Positions 41,335-49,007 of a DNA stretch of 64,000 nucleotides are shown here, piece by piece. Position 1 is the first letter of the stretch; the number at the start of each line of letters is the position of its first letter. This stretch comes from DTU053 sp012520115 (GTDB lineage Bacteria; Bacillota; Clostridia; Oscillospirales; Acutalibacteraceae). The DNA lies in the NCBI GenBank assembly GCA_050953725.1, contig JBMNNB010000003.1:800902-864901 (forward strand). Direction: 5' to 3'. Made by a program: the position numbers and the translations under genes. The notes under the pieces are model-generated. The model made no database searches and had not been told where the DNA came from. It was given only the letters and a program-made list of their open reading frames with translations.

Positions 41335-42138
41335 ATGGCTGATCTAACTCTTTTGACAAATAAAATATTTCTGAACGCCGCTCTGCCTCTGGTCAAGGTC
41401 ATTGCCAATGATGTGCCGTCGCTTGCAAAGAAGTTTAAAAATGTCCATGCCGTTATTCAGGTCAGCGCACTGGACAGCTCTATGCCGGCGGGCAAAGCCG
41501 CAACGCACTTTGTCGTAAACGCAGGTGAGTGGCAGGTTCACGCCGATAAGGTTTCCTCAAGGGTGCATGTTGAGCTTCAGTTCAAGAGCCGTGAGGCAAT
41601 GAACGCCTTCTTCAAGGGCAAGATTTCCCCTGCAACCCTGCCTAAGATGATAGGCGTGACTAAGAACTTAAAGGCATTTGTCGCCTTTATGTCAGTGCTT
41701 CTGAAGATGTCATCGCTCTTGGGCTCAACTCAGCCGCCTGAAACAGTTGAGGAGAAAAGGCTGCTTGTCAAGTGCTTCTTTTATCTGCTTTCAAACGGCA
41801 TCAGCCAGCTTAACAAAAACGGCCATGAGGCGGTTCACAACTGGGCACTCAAGAGCCCCGACAGAGTCTATGCATGGGCCGTTGACGGCGAGCCTGAGGT
41901 TTCGGCTTATTTGCGTGTAAGGGCAGGCAAGACGAAGGCAGGCAGAGGCGAGTATAAGAGGTCAATGCCCTTCTTTAAGATGCGCTTTGACTCCCTTGAC
42001 TCGGCGCTGGGCATACTGCTCTCGATAGACGATATGCTCGAGTCCACAAGGTCGGGCAAGCTGATAATGGACGGCGCACCGGAATTCGGCGCACAAATCG
42101 GCGAGTTCATGCTGCTTGTGGGCGAGCTGGCGAAGTAA
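41335..42138 (+). CDS. SCP2-like domain protein B
   Basis: 267 aa, SD taaggaggaaaat. Same layout as protein A at the operon start: a first SCP2-like half (THFVVNAGEWQVHADKVSSR...VHVELQFKSREAMNAFFKGK), a helical middle containing FVAFMSVLLKMSSLLG, and a second half (VSAYLRVRAGKTKAGRGEYK...MRFDSLDSALGILLS, GKLIMDGAPEFG). No catalytic motif, no signal peptide. A and B probably handle the same hydrophobic substrate or form a pair. Followed by a strong terminator, so it closes the unit. Confidence 0.55.
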   Translation: MADLTLLTNKIFLNAALPLVKVIANDVPSLAKKFKNVHAVIQVSALDSSMPAGKAATHFVVNAGEWQVHADKVSSRVHVELQFKSREAMNAFFKGKISPATLPKMIGVTKNLKAFVAFMSVLLKMSSLLGSTQPPETVEEKRLLVKCFFYLLSNGISQLNKNGHEAVHNWALKSPDRVYAWAVDGEPEVSAYLRVRAGKTKAGRGEYKRSMPFFKMRFDSLDSALGILLSIDDMLESTRSGKLIMDGAPEFGAQIGEFMLLVGELAK

Positions 42139-42155
42139 GGCACTACATAATAAGC

Positions 42156-42186
42156 ACAGGGGAGGCCTTCTCCCCTGTTTTTTTAA
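42156..42186 (+). terminator. Terminator after SCP2-like B
   Basis: ACAGGGGAG (42156-42164), gcctt loop, CTCCCCTGT (42170-42178), then seven T. Confidence 0.9.
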
Positions 42187-42203
42187 GGTAAGGCGGTGAA
42201 ATA

Positions 42204-42953
42204 GTGACCGAAAAGAAGAAAATCATGTTCATCGGCGCTCATAATGACGACTGCGAGTACGGCACGGGCGGAATAGCCGCACTTTTGGCGCAGCAAGGGC
42301 ACGAGCTATTATTTCTTAATGTAGCCTGCAAGCGTTACTCCGAAAGAACCCCCGAAAGGCTTAAAATCGAGGACGAAATGGAAAGACGGGCAGCCGAAAT
42401 CCTCGGTGCCACGAAGAAAATAGTCGGCGACAGAAGCTCAAAAGCCTATTATAGGACACCCGAAAACACGGAAATAATAATGAATGAGATAGTTGCCTTC
42501 AAGCCCGACATAGTTTTCATGCACTGGCCGAAGGACAACCATGTGGAGCATATAGCCGTGTCAAAATGCACCCTTGACGCCCTCTGCCTTGCGGCGGTAA
42601 GGCGGGCGGTGCCGAATGAAACCTACGCCTTTGAGGCAGGCCCCGACCAGTCCGTGCAGTTTTTCCATCCTGACATATACATAGACATAACGAGCGTCGC
42701 CGAAAAGGTCGAGCAGAGCCTTAAAACCTTTGACATGGAACATGCAAACGGCGAGGGGCTGTGGCGTGAGAAGGATGTCTGTGCAAGGTTCAGAGGCCAT
42801 GTTGTGGGCGTTAAATATGCGGAAGCATTGAAAATAATTAAATTCCCCACGGGCTTTGAGAATAACGAGCTTTTGCTTCCTAAGCTCCTGAAGGGCAAAT
42901 TCGCCTGGCACAATGTAGGCATGTACCCCTGGGGCCGACAGTATTTCTTATAA
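42204..42953 (+). CDS. PIG-L/LmbE-family deacetylase
   Basis: 249 aa from GTG 42204. Zinc site in FIGAHNDDCEYGTGGI (AHxDD) and HWPKDNHVEHIAVS. PIG-L enzymes remove acetyl groups from GlcNAc-type amines (GlcNAc-PI, mycothiol and bacillithiol precursors, antibiotic sugars). It follows the SCP2/transketolase operon in the same direction but behind a terminator, so functional linkage is plausible but not proven. SD is modest (aaggcggtgaaata). Bacillithiol-type partners are absent here. Confidence 0.85.
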   Translation: MTEKKKIMFIGAHNDDCEYGTGGIAALLAQQGHELLFLNVACKRYSERTPERLKIEDEMERRAAEILGATKKIVGDRSSKAYYRTPENTEIIMNEIVAFKPDIVFMHWPKDNHVEHIAVSKCTLDALCLAAVRRAVPNETYAFEAGPDQSVQFFHPDIYIDITSVAEKVEQSLKTFDMEHANGEGLWREKDVCARFRGHVVGVKYAEALKIIKFPTGFENNELLLPKLLKGKFAWHNVGMYPWGRQYFL

Positions 42954-42963
42954 AAAACATAAG

Positions 42964-42996
42964 CAAACACAACCCAAACACAACCCAAACACACCC
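42964..42996 (+). repeat. 11-bp tandem repeat aaacacaaccc
   Basis: Three units (the last one shortened to aaacacaccc), immediately before the terminator stem of the PIG-L gene. Confidence 0.8.
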
Positions 42997-43024
42997 AAAG
43001 CACAGCCCAAAGCTGTGCTTTTTT
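42997..43024 (+). terminator. Terminator after PIG-L gene
   Basis: AAAGCACAGC, ccaaa loop, GCTGTGCTTT with six T. Confidence 0.88.
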
Positions 43025-43026
43025 CA

Positions 43027-43492
43027 TGCCCCGCACCCGACATAGAGGAAACCCCGCACCACGCAACACAGAGAGCCCCTTCCTGACGCCGTTACCCACC
43101 AACAGGCAAAGAGAGGAGCTTTAACCCCGCCCCCGCCGCCCGCCGTTTCCCTGCGGCTCTGGTGGGAGGGGAGTTATGCGTCCTCCCGTTCCCGTGCAGC
43201 TTCACCCACCCCCGCCGCCCACTTGCCCGCACCACCGACAGCCCCCGCTCTGTCGAATTTTGTCGTTTGCTCTGCCGTATGAAAGCGTTAATGTTATAAC
43301 CAGTCCTCTCCGCCGTCACCCCACGACGCACCCAGCTACGTCACACCACCCCGCCCGCCACCCGACCCCTGCGACCACCCCGCCCGCTTCCCGCCGCCAG
43401 TCGGGTATAGGAGCGTTTCTGCCCGCCCCACCGCCCGTCCCCTCCCTGCGGCGGGGAGGGGATGTCTCCCCACCTATCACCCCCCATTAAGG
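43027..43492. repeat. C-rich repeat island 5
   Basis: C-biased + strand between two terminators (PIG-L on the left, rplL on the right). Words such as cccgccgcccgcc and ccaccccgcccgc recur, but I found no long exact repeat. Overlapping low-complexity frames on both strands are not credible genes. Confidence 0.7.
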
Positions 43493-43495
43493 CGC

Positions 43496-43524
43496 AAAAA
43501 AACAGGGACACTACTGTGTCCCTG
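43496..43524 (-). terminator. Terminator of rplJL
   Basis: Minus strand CAGGGACAC-AGTA-GTGTCCCTG followed by seven T. Confidence 0.9.
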
Positions 43525-43553
43525 CGAGTTAATGAACTTATTAAGCGGCTATC

Positions 43554-43931
43554 TTATTTAATTTCAACCTTTGCGCCTGCTTCTTCGAGCTTAGCCTTAG
43601 CAGCCTCAGCATCGTCCTTGGAGATGCCTTCCTTAATAGCCTTGGGAGCGCCGTCAACGACAGCCTTAGCGTCTGCAAGGCCAAGACCTGTGAGCTCACG
43701 AACAGCCTTGATAACCTTAATCTTCTCTGCACCGACCTCTGCAAGGATAACGTCGAACTCGGTCTTCTCCTCAACAGCAGCAGCCTCAGAAGCAGCGGGA
43801 GCTGCAACAGCAACAGCGGCAGCGGCGGATACGCCGAATCTCTCTTCGATTTCCTTAACAAGCTCTGAAAGCTCGAGAACGGTAAGCTTTTCAACTTCAT
43901 TAACTATGCTGACAATTTTTTCACTTGCCAT
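43554..43931 (-). CDS. rplL: 50S ribosomal protein L7/L12
   Basis: 125 aa. Dimerising N-terminus (IVSIVNEVEKLTVLELSELV), Ala/Val-rich hinge (about 35-55), and C-terminal domain EKTEFDVILAEVGAEKIKVI...GLGLADAKAVVDGAPKAIKE that recruits GTPase factors. SD aggaggattatatt. Follows rplJ and is ended by a terminator, so rpoB and rpoC do not follow as they do in most bacteria. Confidence 0.97.
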   Translation of the reverse strand: MASEKIVSIVNEVEKLTVLELSELVKEIEERFGVSAAAAVAVAAPAASEAAAVEEKTEFDVILAEVGAEKIKVIKAVRELTGLGLADAKAVVDGAPKAIKEGISKDDAEAAKAKLEEAGAKVEIK

Positions 43932-43991
43932 AATATAATCCTCCTGTTTTAATAGCCTATTTAGGCGGTAATTTTACAAGTTTTCTGAATA

Positions 43992-44573
43992 TTACTCGGT
44001 AGCCTCAGCTGCCGGAGCCTCCGCTGCGGGAGCTGCTTCCGCTGCGGGAGCGGCCTCTTCAGCGGGAGCTGCTGCGCCCTCACCCTGCTTGTCGACGATA
44101 GCCTGAACAGCACGGGCAAAAGCGGCCATGGGAGCCTGGAATGCTGCGACAACAGTAGCGAGAAGAACCTCTCTTGACGGAAGCTTTGCAAGGCTGTCAA
44201 GCTTCTCAAGGCTGATGACCTCACCGTCGAGGAAGCCACCCTTAACCTGGAAGGTCTTATGCTTGCTTGCAAACTTAGAAAGGATTCTTGCGGCTGCCAC
44301 ATAGTCGTCATTGCTCAATGCGAGAGCTGTTGTGTTTGTAAGAACCTCGTCAAGACCGGAGAGTGAAGTGTCCTTAATAGCGAGATGAAGCATGGTGTTC
44401 TTAATAACCTCGTAATGAACTCCTGCCTGTCTGAGCTCGGCTCTGAGTGCTGTATCCTCTGCAACCGTAATGCCCTTATACTCAACAACGACACCTGCAC
44501 AGGCCTTTGATATTCTCTCAGCGATTTCTGCAACCTGTTTTTGTTTTAATTCAAGAACTTTTGCACTTGGCAA
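43992..44573 (-). CDS. rplJ: 50S ribosomal protein L10
   Basis: 193 aa. SAKVLELKQKQVAEIAERIS start and the conserved EYKGITVAEDTALRAELRQA and NTMLHLAIKD segments. C-terminal helix region binds L7/L12 dimers to make the stalk. Ends in an Ala/Glu/Pro-rich tail (AAPAEEAAPAAEAAPAAEAP) longer than in most L10 proteins. Directly behind the L10 leader. SD ggcaggtgaataa. Confidence 0.96.
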   Translation of the reverse strand: MPSAKVLELKQKQVAEIAERISKACAGVVVEYKGITVAEDTALRAELRQAGVHYEVIKNTMLHLAIKDTSLSGLDEVLTNTTALALSNDDYVAAARILSKFASKHKTFQVKGGFLDGEVISLEKLDSLAKLPSREVLLATVVAAFQAPMAAFARAVQAIVDKQGEGAAAPAEEAAPAAEAAPAAEAPAAEATE

Positions 44574-44589
44574 ATTTATTCACCTGCCT

Positions 44590-44722
44590 TAATCAGTAAT
44601 AAATAAGCTCTTTCCGCAAACCGTGGAAAGAGCATAATAAATCATATCGATTCAATTTCAGCTCCATTCCTCGGCAGGCGGCAAAGCCATTATGCAATAA
44701 GCACCTGCTGTCTTAAGAACAG
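44590..44722 (-). promoter_or_regulatory. L10 leader (rplJL autoregulation)
   Basis: Minus-strand leader between promoter and rplJ. Contains agacagcaggtgc and the partner gcctgccgagg, as in known L10 leaders where the L10-L12 complex binds a kink-turn structure. It ends with the attenuator-like hairpin GCTCTTTCC/GGAAAGAGC (44607-44633) followed by ttatttatt just before rplJ. Confidence 0.7.
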
Positions 44723-44729
44723 CTTTGTA

Positions 44730-44758
44730 ATTTTAACATCTGCTGCGTACTCTGTCAA
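44730..44758 (-). promoter_or_regulatory. Promoter of rplJL
   Basis: Minus strand TTGACA (44758-44753), 17-base spacer, TAAAAT (44735-44730). Confidence 0.8.
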
Positions 44759-44799
44759 GCTTTTTGTTAAAAAAGTTTATATTTTTTGTCCTCAGGGAA

Positions 44800-44827
44800 A
44801 ACCGCCCATGCATAAGGCAGGGCGGTT
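44800..44827 (-). terminator. Terminator of gapA
   Basis: Minus strand AACCGCCC, 12-base loop, GGGCGGTT followed by ttccc. The T run is short. Confidence 0.6.
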
Positions 44828-44849
44828 AATCATTTAATTAAACGTACGC

Positions 44850-45863
44850 TTATTTAAGCTCTGCAAAGTACTTGATTGTCCTCACCATCTGAGATGTGTA
44901 GGAGTTCTCGTTGTCGTACCAGGAAACGACCTTAACAAGGCTCTTGCCGTCGCCCAGAGGAGTAACCTTTGTCTGGGTAGCGTCAAAGAGTGAGCCGTAG
45001 GTCATGCCGATGATGTCGGAGGAAACAAGCTCTTCCTCTGTGTAGCCGTAGGACTCGGAAGCTGCTGCCTTCATAGCTGCGTTGATTTCAGCCTTTGTAA
45101 CTTCGCCCTTAACAACTGCAACAAGCTCTGTGATTGAGCCGGTGATTACGGGAACACGCTGTGCGGAGCCGTCAAGCTTGCCGTCAAGCTCGGGGATAAC
45201 AAGACCGATAGCCTTTGCAGCGCCTGTTGAGTTGGGAACGATGTTGGCGGAAGCTGCTCTTGCTCTTCTGAGGTCGCCCTTGCGGTGCGGGCCGTCAAGA
45301 ACCATCTGATCACCGGTGAAGGCGTGGATTGTTGTCATAAAGCCCTTCTCGATTTCAACTGTCTTGTTAAGAACGTCAGCCATGGGAGCAAGGCAGTTGG
45401 TTGTGCAGGAAGCGGCGGAGATGATAGTGTCTTCGGGAGTAAGGGTCTTTTCGTTAACGCTGTAAACGATTGTGGGAAGGTCATTGCCTGCGGGAGCGGA
45501 GATAACAACCTTCTTGGCGCCTGCCTTAATGTGAGCGGCAGCCTTATCCTTTGAGGTGTAGAAGCCTGTGCACTCAAGAACTACGTCAACATCAAGCTCG
45601 CCCCAGGGAAGGTTAGCAGCGTCTTTCTCTGCATAGATTCTGATTTCGTGGCCGTCGATGACGATAGAATTATCGGTTGCTACAACCTTATCGGCAAGAG
45701 CATAGCGTCCCTGAGCCGAATCGTATTTAAGAAGGTGAGCAAGCATCTTAGCGTCGGTGAGGTCGTTGATAGCTACGATGTCATAGCCTTCAGCGCCGAA
45801 CATCTGACGGAATGCAAGACGGCCGATACGGCCGAAACCGTTAATGGCAACTTTAACAGACAT
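44850..45863 (-). CDS. gapA: Glyceraldehyde-3-phosphate dehydrogenase
   Basis: 337 aa. NAD domain VAINGFGRIGRLAFRQ, catalytic Cys153 in SAASCTTNCLAP, phosphate-site HAFTGDQMVLDGPH and RRARAASANIVPNSTGAAKA, C-terminal SWYDNENSYTSQM. Catalytic glycolytic type. Alone, not in a gap-pgk-tpi operon. SD taacggaggaataaatt. Confidence 0.97.
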   Translation of the reverse strand: MSVKVAINGFGRIGRLAFRQMFGAEGYDIVAINDLTDAKMLAHLLKYDSAQGRYALADKVVATDNSIVIDGHEIRIYAEKDAANLPWGELDVDVVLECTGFYTSKDKAAAHIKAGAKKVVISAPAGNDLPTIVYSVNEKTLTPEDTIISAASCTTNCLAPMADVLNKTVEIEKGFMTTIHAFTGDQMVLDGPHRKGDLRRARAASANIVPNSTGAAKAIGLVIPELDGKLDGSAQRVPVITGSITELVAVVKGEVTKAEINAAMKAAASESYGYTEEELVSSDIIGMTYGSLFDATQTKVTPLGDGKSLVKVVSWYDNENSYTSQMVRTIKYFAELK

Positions 45864-45958
45864 AATTTATTCCTCCGTTACTATATTTGTTAAGGATATA
45901 CTTCCCACCTACGGTCTGACCATAGGAAAAATAAGGATAATCCTCTTCTACGATTGAT

Positions 45959-45987
45959 ATTTTATACTTTATTAGTGAAATATGCAA
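45959..45987 (-). promoter_or_regulatory. Promoter of gapA
   Basis: Minus strand TTGCAT (45987-45982), 17-base spacer, TAAAAT (45964-45959). Leader about 90 bases. Confidence 0.6.
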
Positions 45988-46156
45988 TAGCTTTGCAAAA
46001 ACTAAAGGGTGCTTGATAAATTTTCGTCAATCTGCAATAAATTTACTGAATTTGGCTAAAAAATCTAAGTGATACGCCGATACACAAATATTTATTTTTG
46101 GCTTGGGTATAATACTTCCTGGAAACGAGGCCACTTAACAAAGGGGACTGAACGAG

Positions 46157-46906
46157 TTGCTTGAGGCGATAATGCAAAGATTCTCACTCATAGACGCTTA
46201 CGGAATAAACGACACAAACGAAAAGGAGCTGCGTGAGAAAATAAACGCTCTCTTTCTGCACGCAAGGCTCTGCAAGGACAGCATTTCATCGGAGGAGGAG
46301 CTGTTCACCCTGCTCCAGATAATGAACGCCTGCCGTAAAAAACTTCGCTCAATGAATAATTATTCCCTGTCGAAGCTCAAAGTATGCGACTACAAGAGCT
46401 TTGATCTGGAGTATTTTTTGGAGGATATTTTCGTGGCGGCTGATTTAATGCTCTCCTCATACGGCAAGCGTATTGAATTTGAATCGACCTCAGAAAAGTC
46501 TGAGTTTGCATTGTGTCCCGAGGTGGTCTTTGCAGCAGTGTTGAATCTTATCTCCAATGCGGCAATTTATTCAAAGGGCGAGATGATAGCCGCACGAATG
46601 AACTCAAATAACGGCAGAGCCTTTATAGAGATAGAAAGCGAAGGGGGCTTAAGCTACGAAAGACTCAGAGCTGCCTACAAGCGTGACGGCAGCGGCGTGA
46701 ACTGTGTGGATAACGCCGCAAAGCTTCACTGCGGAGCCTTTCTGATAGCCGACTGCGACGGAATCACAAGGGCGAGCCTAATGCTGTCCTCCATGGAGGC
46801 GCAGAGCACGGGCGTGTACAAGATACCCGACTTCACGGACTATATCTGTGACCGCCTTTCACCCATGTACACCGCCCTCTGCGAGTGTGTCCTCTGCCCC
46901 TTATAG
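46157..46906 (+). CDS. Degenerate histidine-kinase-like ATPase domain protein
   Basis: 249 aa from TTG 46157 (ATG at 46172 is an alternative). Helical N-terminal half (about 1-75) resembling a DHp bundle but with no obvious phospho-acceptor His in context, then a GHKL-like domain with an N-box VVFAAVLNLISNAAIYSKGE. The expected DxGxG (G1) and GxGL (G2) motifs are not recognisable (IEIESEGGLSYE, KLHCGAFLIAD), so catalysis is doubtful. No response regulator nearby. It may be a scaffold or sensor remnant. A TATAAT lies at about 46109. Confidence 0.6.
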   Translation: MLEAIMQRFSLIDAYGINDTNEKELREKINALFLHARLCKDSISSEEELFTLLQIMNACRKKLRSMNNYSLSKLKVCDYKSFDLEYFLEDIFVAADLMLSSYGKRIEFESTSEKSEFALCPEVVFAAVLNLISNAAIYSKGEMIAARMNSNNGRAFIEIESEGGLSYERLRAAYKRDGSGVNCVDNAAKLHCGAFLIADCDGITRASLMLSSMEAQSTGVYKIPDFTDYICDRLSPMYTALCECVLCPL

Positions 46907-46990
46907 CCCCCGCCAAATTGCTTCTCGCCATCCCTTCTGCCCGCACCCGGAACTCCGCCCGCAGACGCAGGGGAAAGGGAAGCCGCACAC
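46907..46990. repeat. Short C-rich segment (island 6)
   Basis: C-biased stretch after the kinase-like gene, a small relative of the other islands, ending before the terminator at 47017. Confidence 0.5.
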
Positions 46991-47016
46991 GCACAAAAAA
47001 GAACACAAATAGAGAA

Positions 47017-47047
47017 ACCGACAAGCATTAGCTTGCCGGTATTTTTG
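47017..47047 (+). terminator. Terminator, convergent genes
   Basis: ACCGaCAAGC-ATTA-GCTTGcCGGT with one mismatch, followed by ATTTTTG. Confidence 0.7.
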
Positions 47048-47063
47048 TACTGTTAATAGAAAA

Positions 47064-48017
47064 TCACGGGTTTACCACATTCCTCGGTTTGCCCTCCGCA
47101 AAGGCCTTGATGTTGCCGTGCAGAATGTCCAGCAGTCTTTCCCTTGTCTCCTTGCCCGCCCATGCGATATGGGGCGTGATAAGGCAGTTTTTCGCAGTCA
47201 GCAGGGGGTTGTCGGCTTTAGGCGGCTCGGTGCTTAAAACATCCAGTCCCGCCCCCGCCAGATGACCGCTGTTCAAAGCATCCGCAAGAGCCTGCTCGTC
47301 GACCACAGGGCCACGGGAGGTATTTATTATGAATGAACCCTTCTTCATCTTCTTAATAAAATCCCTGCCTATAAAGCCCCTTGTAGCCTCTGTCAGGGGC
47401 GTGTGAACGGTCACGATGTCCGCCCTCTCCGCCAGCTCGTCTAAGGACACAAACTCAATCCCTTCGGCGTCTGCCTTCGGGTTCGGCGTGTATGAAATCA
47501 CGTTCATCCGGAAGGCCTTAGCCTTTGCCGCCACAGAGCGGCCTATCTTGCCGAAGCCGATAATGCCGATGGTCTTGCCCATAAGCTCCATGACGGGGCT
47601 TCTAAGAAAGCAGAAGTCCGGGCAGCATGTCCATTCGCCCCTTCTAACCGCCTCGCTGTGCAATGCGACTGCGTTAAAATGCTCCAGAATAAAGGCAAAC
47701 ACATGCTGCGCCACCGCTTCAGTCGAATAATCGGGTATATTTGAAACGGGTATGCCCCTCGTTTTAAGGTAATCAATGTCCGCAATATTATAGCCCGTCG
47801 AAAGCAGGGCGACATATTTAAGATTCGGCAGCTGACTGAGCACGCTCTCGGGCAGAGGGGTCTTGTTCGTAATAAGTATGTCCGCCGGCAGTGACCTTTC
47901 CACGGTAAGCTCCTTTGGCGTCCGGTCGTAAACCTCGATTGTTCCGTACTCCTTTAAAAAATCCCAGGACAGGTCGCCGGGATTCGTCGTAAAGCCGTCA
48001 AGAATAACTATGTTCAA
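47064..48017 (-). CDS. D-isomer-specific 2-hydroxyacid dehydrogenase
   Basis: 317 aa from TTG 48017 (MNIVILDGFTTNPGDLSW), preceded by agaggagaacagaac; the ATG 14 codons upstream lies before this SD and is rejected. Rossmann motif GKTIGIIGFGKIGRSVA, catalytic Arg in NTSRGPVVDEQAL, Glu in STEPPKADNPL and His in LITPHIAWAG. Most like hydroxypyruvate/glycerate dehydrogenases; exact 2-keto acid unknown. Monocistronic. Confidence 0.88.
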   Translation of the reverse strand: MNIVILDGFTTNPGDLSWDFLKEYGTIEVYDRTPKELTVERSLPADILITNKTPLPESVLSQLPNLKYVALLSTGYNIADIDYLKTRGIPVSNIPDYSTEAVAQHVFAFILEHFNAVALHSEAVRRGEWTCCPDFCFLRSPVMELMGKTIGIIGFGKIGRSVAAKAKAFRMNVISYTPNPKADAEGIEFVSLDELAERADIVTVHTPLTEATRGFIGRDFIKKMKKGSFIINTSRGPVVDEQALADALNSGHLAGAGLDVLSTEPPKADNPLLTAKNCLITPHIAWAGKETRERLLDILHGNIKAFAEGKPRNVVNP

Positions 48018-48173
48018 GTTCTGTTCTCCTCTCTTAAGCCTTCTTAGTATATTATACATTATTTCAGCATATAAAACGACAGGAACATTCTTTTTTTCGC
48101 CTTGTCCGACAAAGAATCTGCCAGGGCATAATAATATTTATAATAGCACAAATACTTAAAGACAAACACATAA

Positions 48174-48202
48174 TTGACCTTTTTTTTCATTTGTATTATT
48201 AT
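48174..48202 (+). promoter_or_regulatory. Promoter of VTT-galK unit
   Basis: TTGACC (48174-48179), 17-base spacer, TATTAT (48197-48202). Predicted start near 48209, which makes the TTG at 48215 an unlikely translation start. Confidence 0.6.
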
Positions 48203-48235
48203 TAGCTTGCCTGCTTGCAGGCGTCATTCGGATGT

Positions 48236-49003
48236 GTGGTGAGGAAGATAAAGAAGAAAGTAAGGCTCCGTGGCAAGACCGACAGGCGCCTTTACAACCT
48301 CATAAACACCGCAGCGGTTATCATGCTGATAGCCGCCGCCCTGCTTATTGTCTGGACGGCGCTCATAAAAATAGATAAGCTCAGAGAGCAATACATGCAC
48401 TTTCAGCTCTTTCTTGAGGATGTGCAGCTCTTTGTTATTTCCCTGCAGAGCAAATGGCTTATTATAATTGCAATACTCCTGTTGTATTTAATCAAGGCTT
48501 ACACCGGCATAATGCCCATGAACGCCCTTATAGTCATATCTGGTATCGTTTTCCCCATGCCGGCGGCGGTGCTTATCAACATTGCGGGTCTGCTTGTGCT
48601 GATGAGCATTAAATACAACGTGGGCGCAAAGAGGGGAGCGGGCAGCGCAAGCTATATACTTAACAAATTCCCCGCCATAAGGGAGATGTTCTACGAGGAC
48701 GAGAAAAAAAGCTCAAGGCTGCTTGTGGTGTTCAGACTCGTGCCGAACTTCCCCTTCAGCATGGTGAGCAGGCTCTACGGCAGTGCGGGCTTTCCCTTTG
48801 AAAAGTTTATCTTTCTGACGCTTCTGGGCTATGTGCCGAGGCTTTTGTCATACAGCTTTTTGGGCAACAAGGTGTTCGACCCCTTCTCAGCGGCATTCTT
48901 TACGCCGATTATAATCCTGTTCATTATTTCGGGTCTGTCCATGCTGGTGCTCAATGTGATAATCTACGGCGTGAACGACAACGCCAATGCTGAAAGGAAT
49001 TGA
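48236..49003 (+). CDS. TVP38/TMEM64-family membrane protein (VTT domain)
   Basis: 255 aa if started at GTG 48236; TTG 48215 and GTG 48239 are alternatives, none with a strong SD. Basic N-terminus (RKIKKKVRLRGKTDRR), then helices at about 24-43 and 65-90 and the VTT core with MPMNALIVISGIVFP, FRLVPNFPFSMVSRLYGSAG and FIFLTLLGYVPRLL. VTT/DedA-like proteins are thought to scramble or flip lipids or carriers. Ends five bases before the galK start, so cotranscribed. Confidence 0.8.
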   Translation: MVRKIKKKVRLRGKTDRRLYNLINTAAVIMLIAAALLIVWTALIKIDKLREQYMHFQLFLEDVQLFVISLQSKWLIIIAILLLYLIKAYTGIMPMNALIVISGIVFPMPAAVLINIAGLLVLMSIKYNVGAKRGAGSASYILNKFPAIREMFYEDEKKSSRLLVVFRLVPNFPFSMVSRLYGSAGFPFEKFIFLTLLGYVPRLLSYSFLGNKVFDPFSAAFFTPIIILFIISGLSMLVLNVIIYGVNDNANAERN

Positions 49004-49007
49004 GAAA

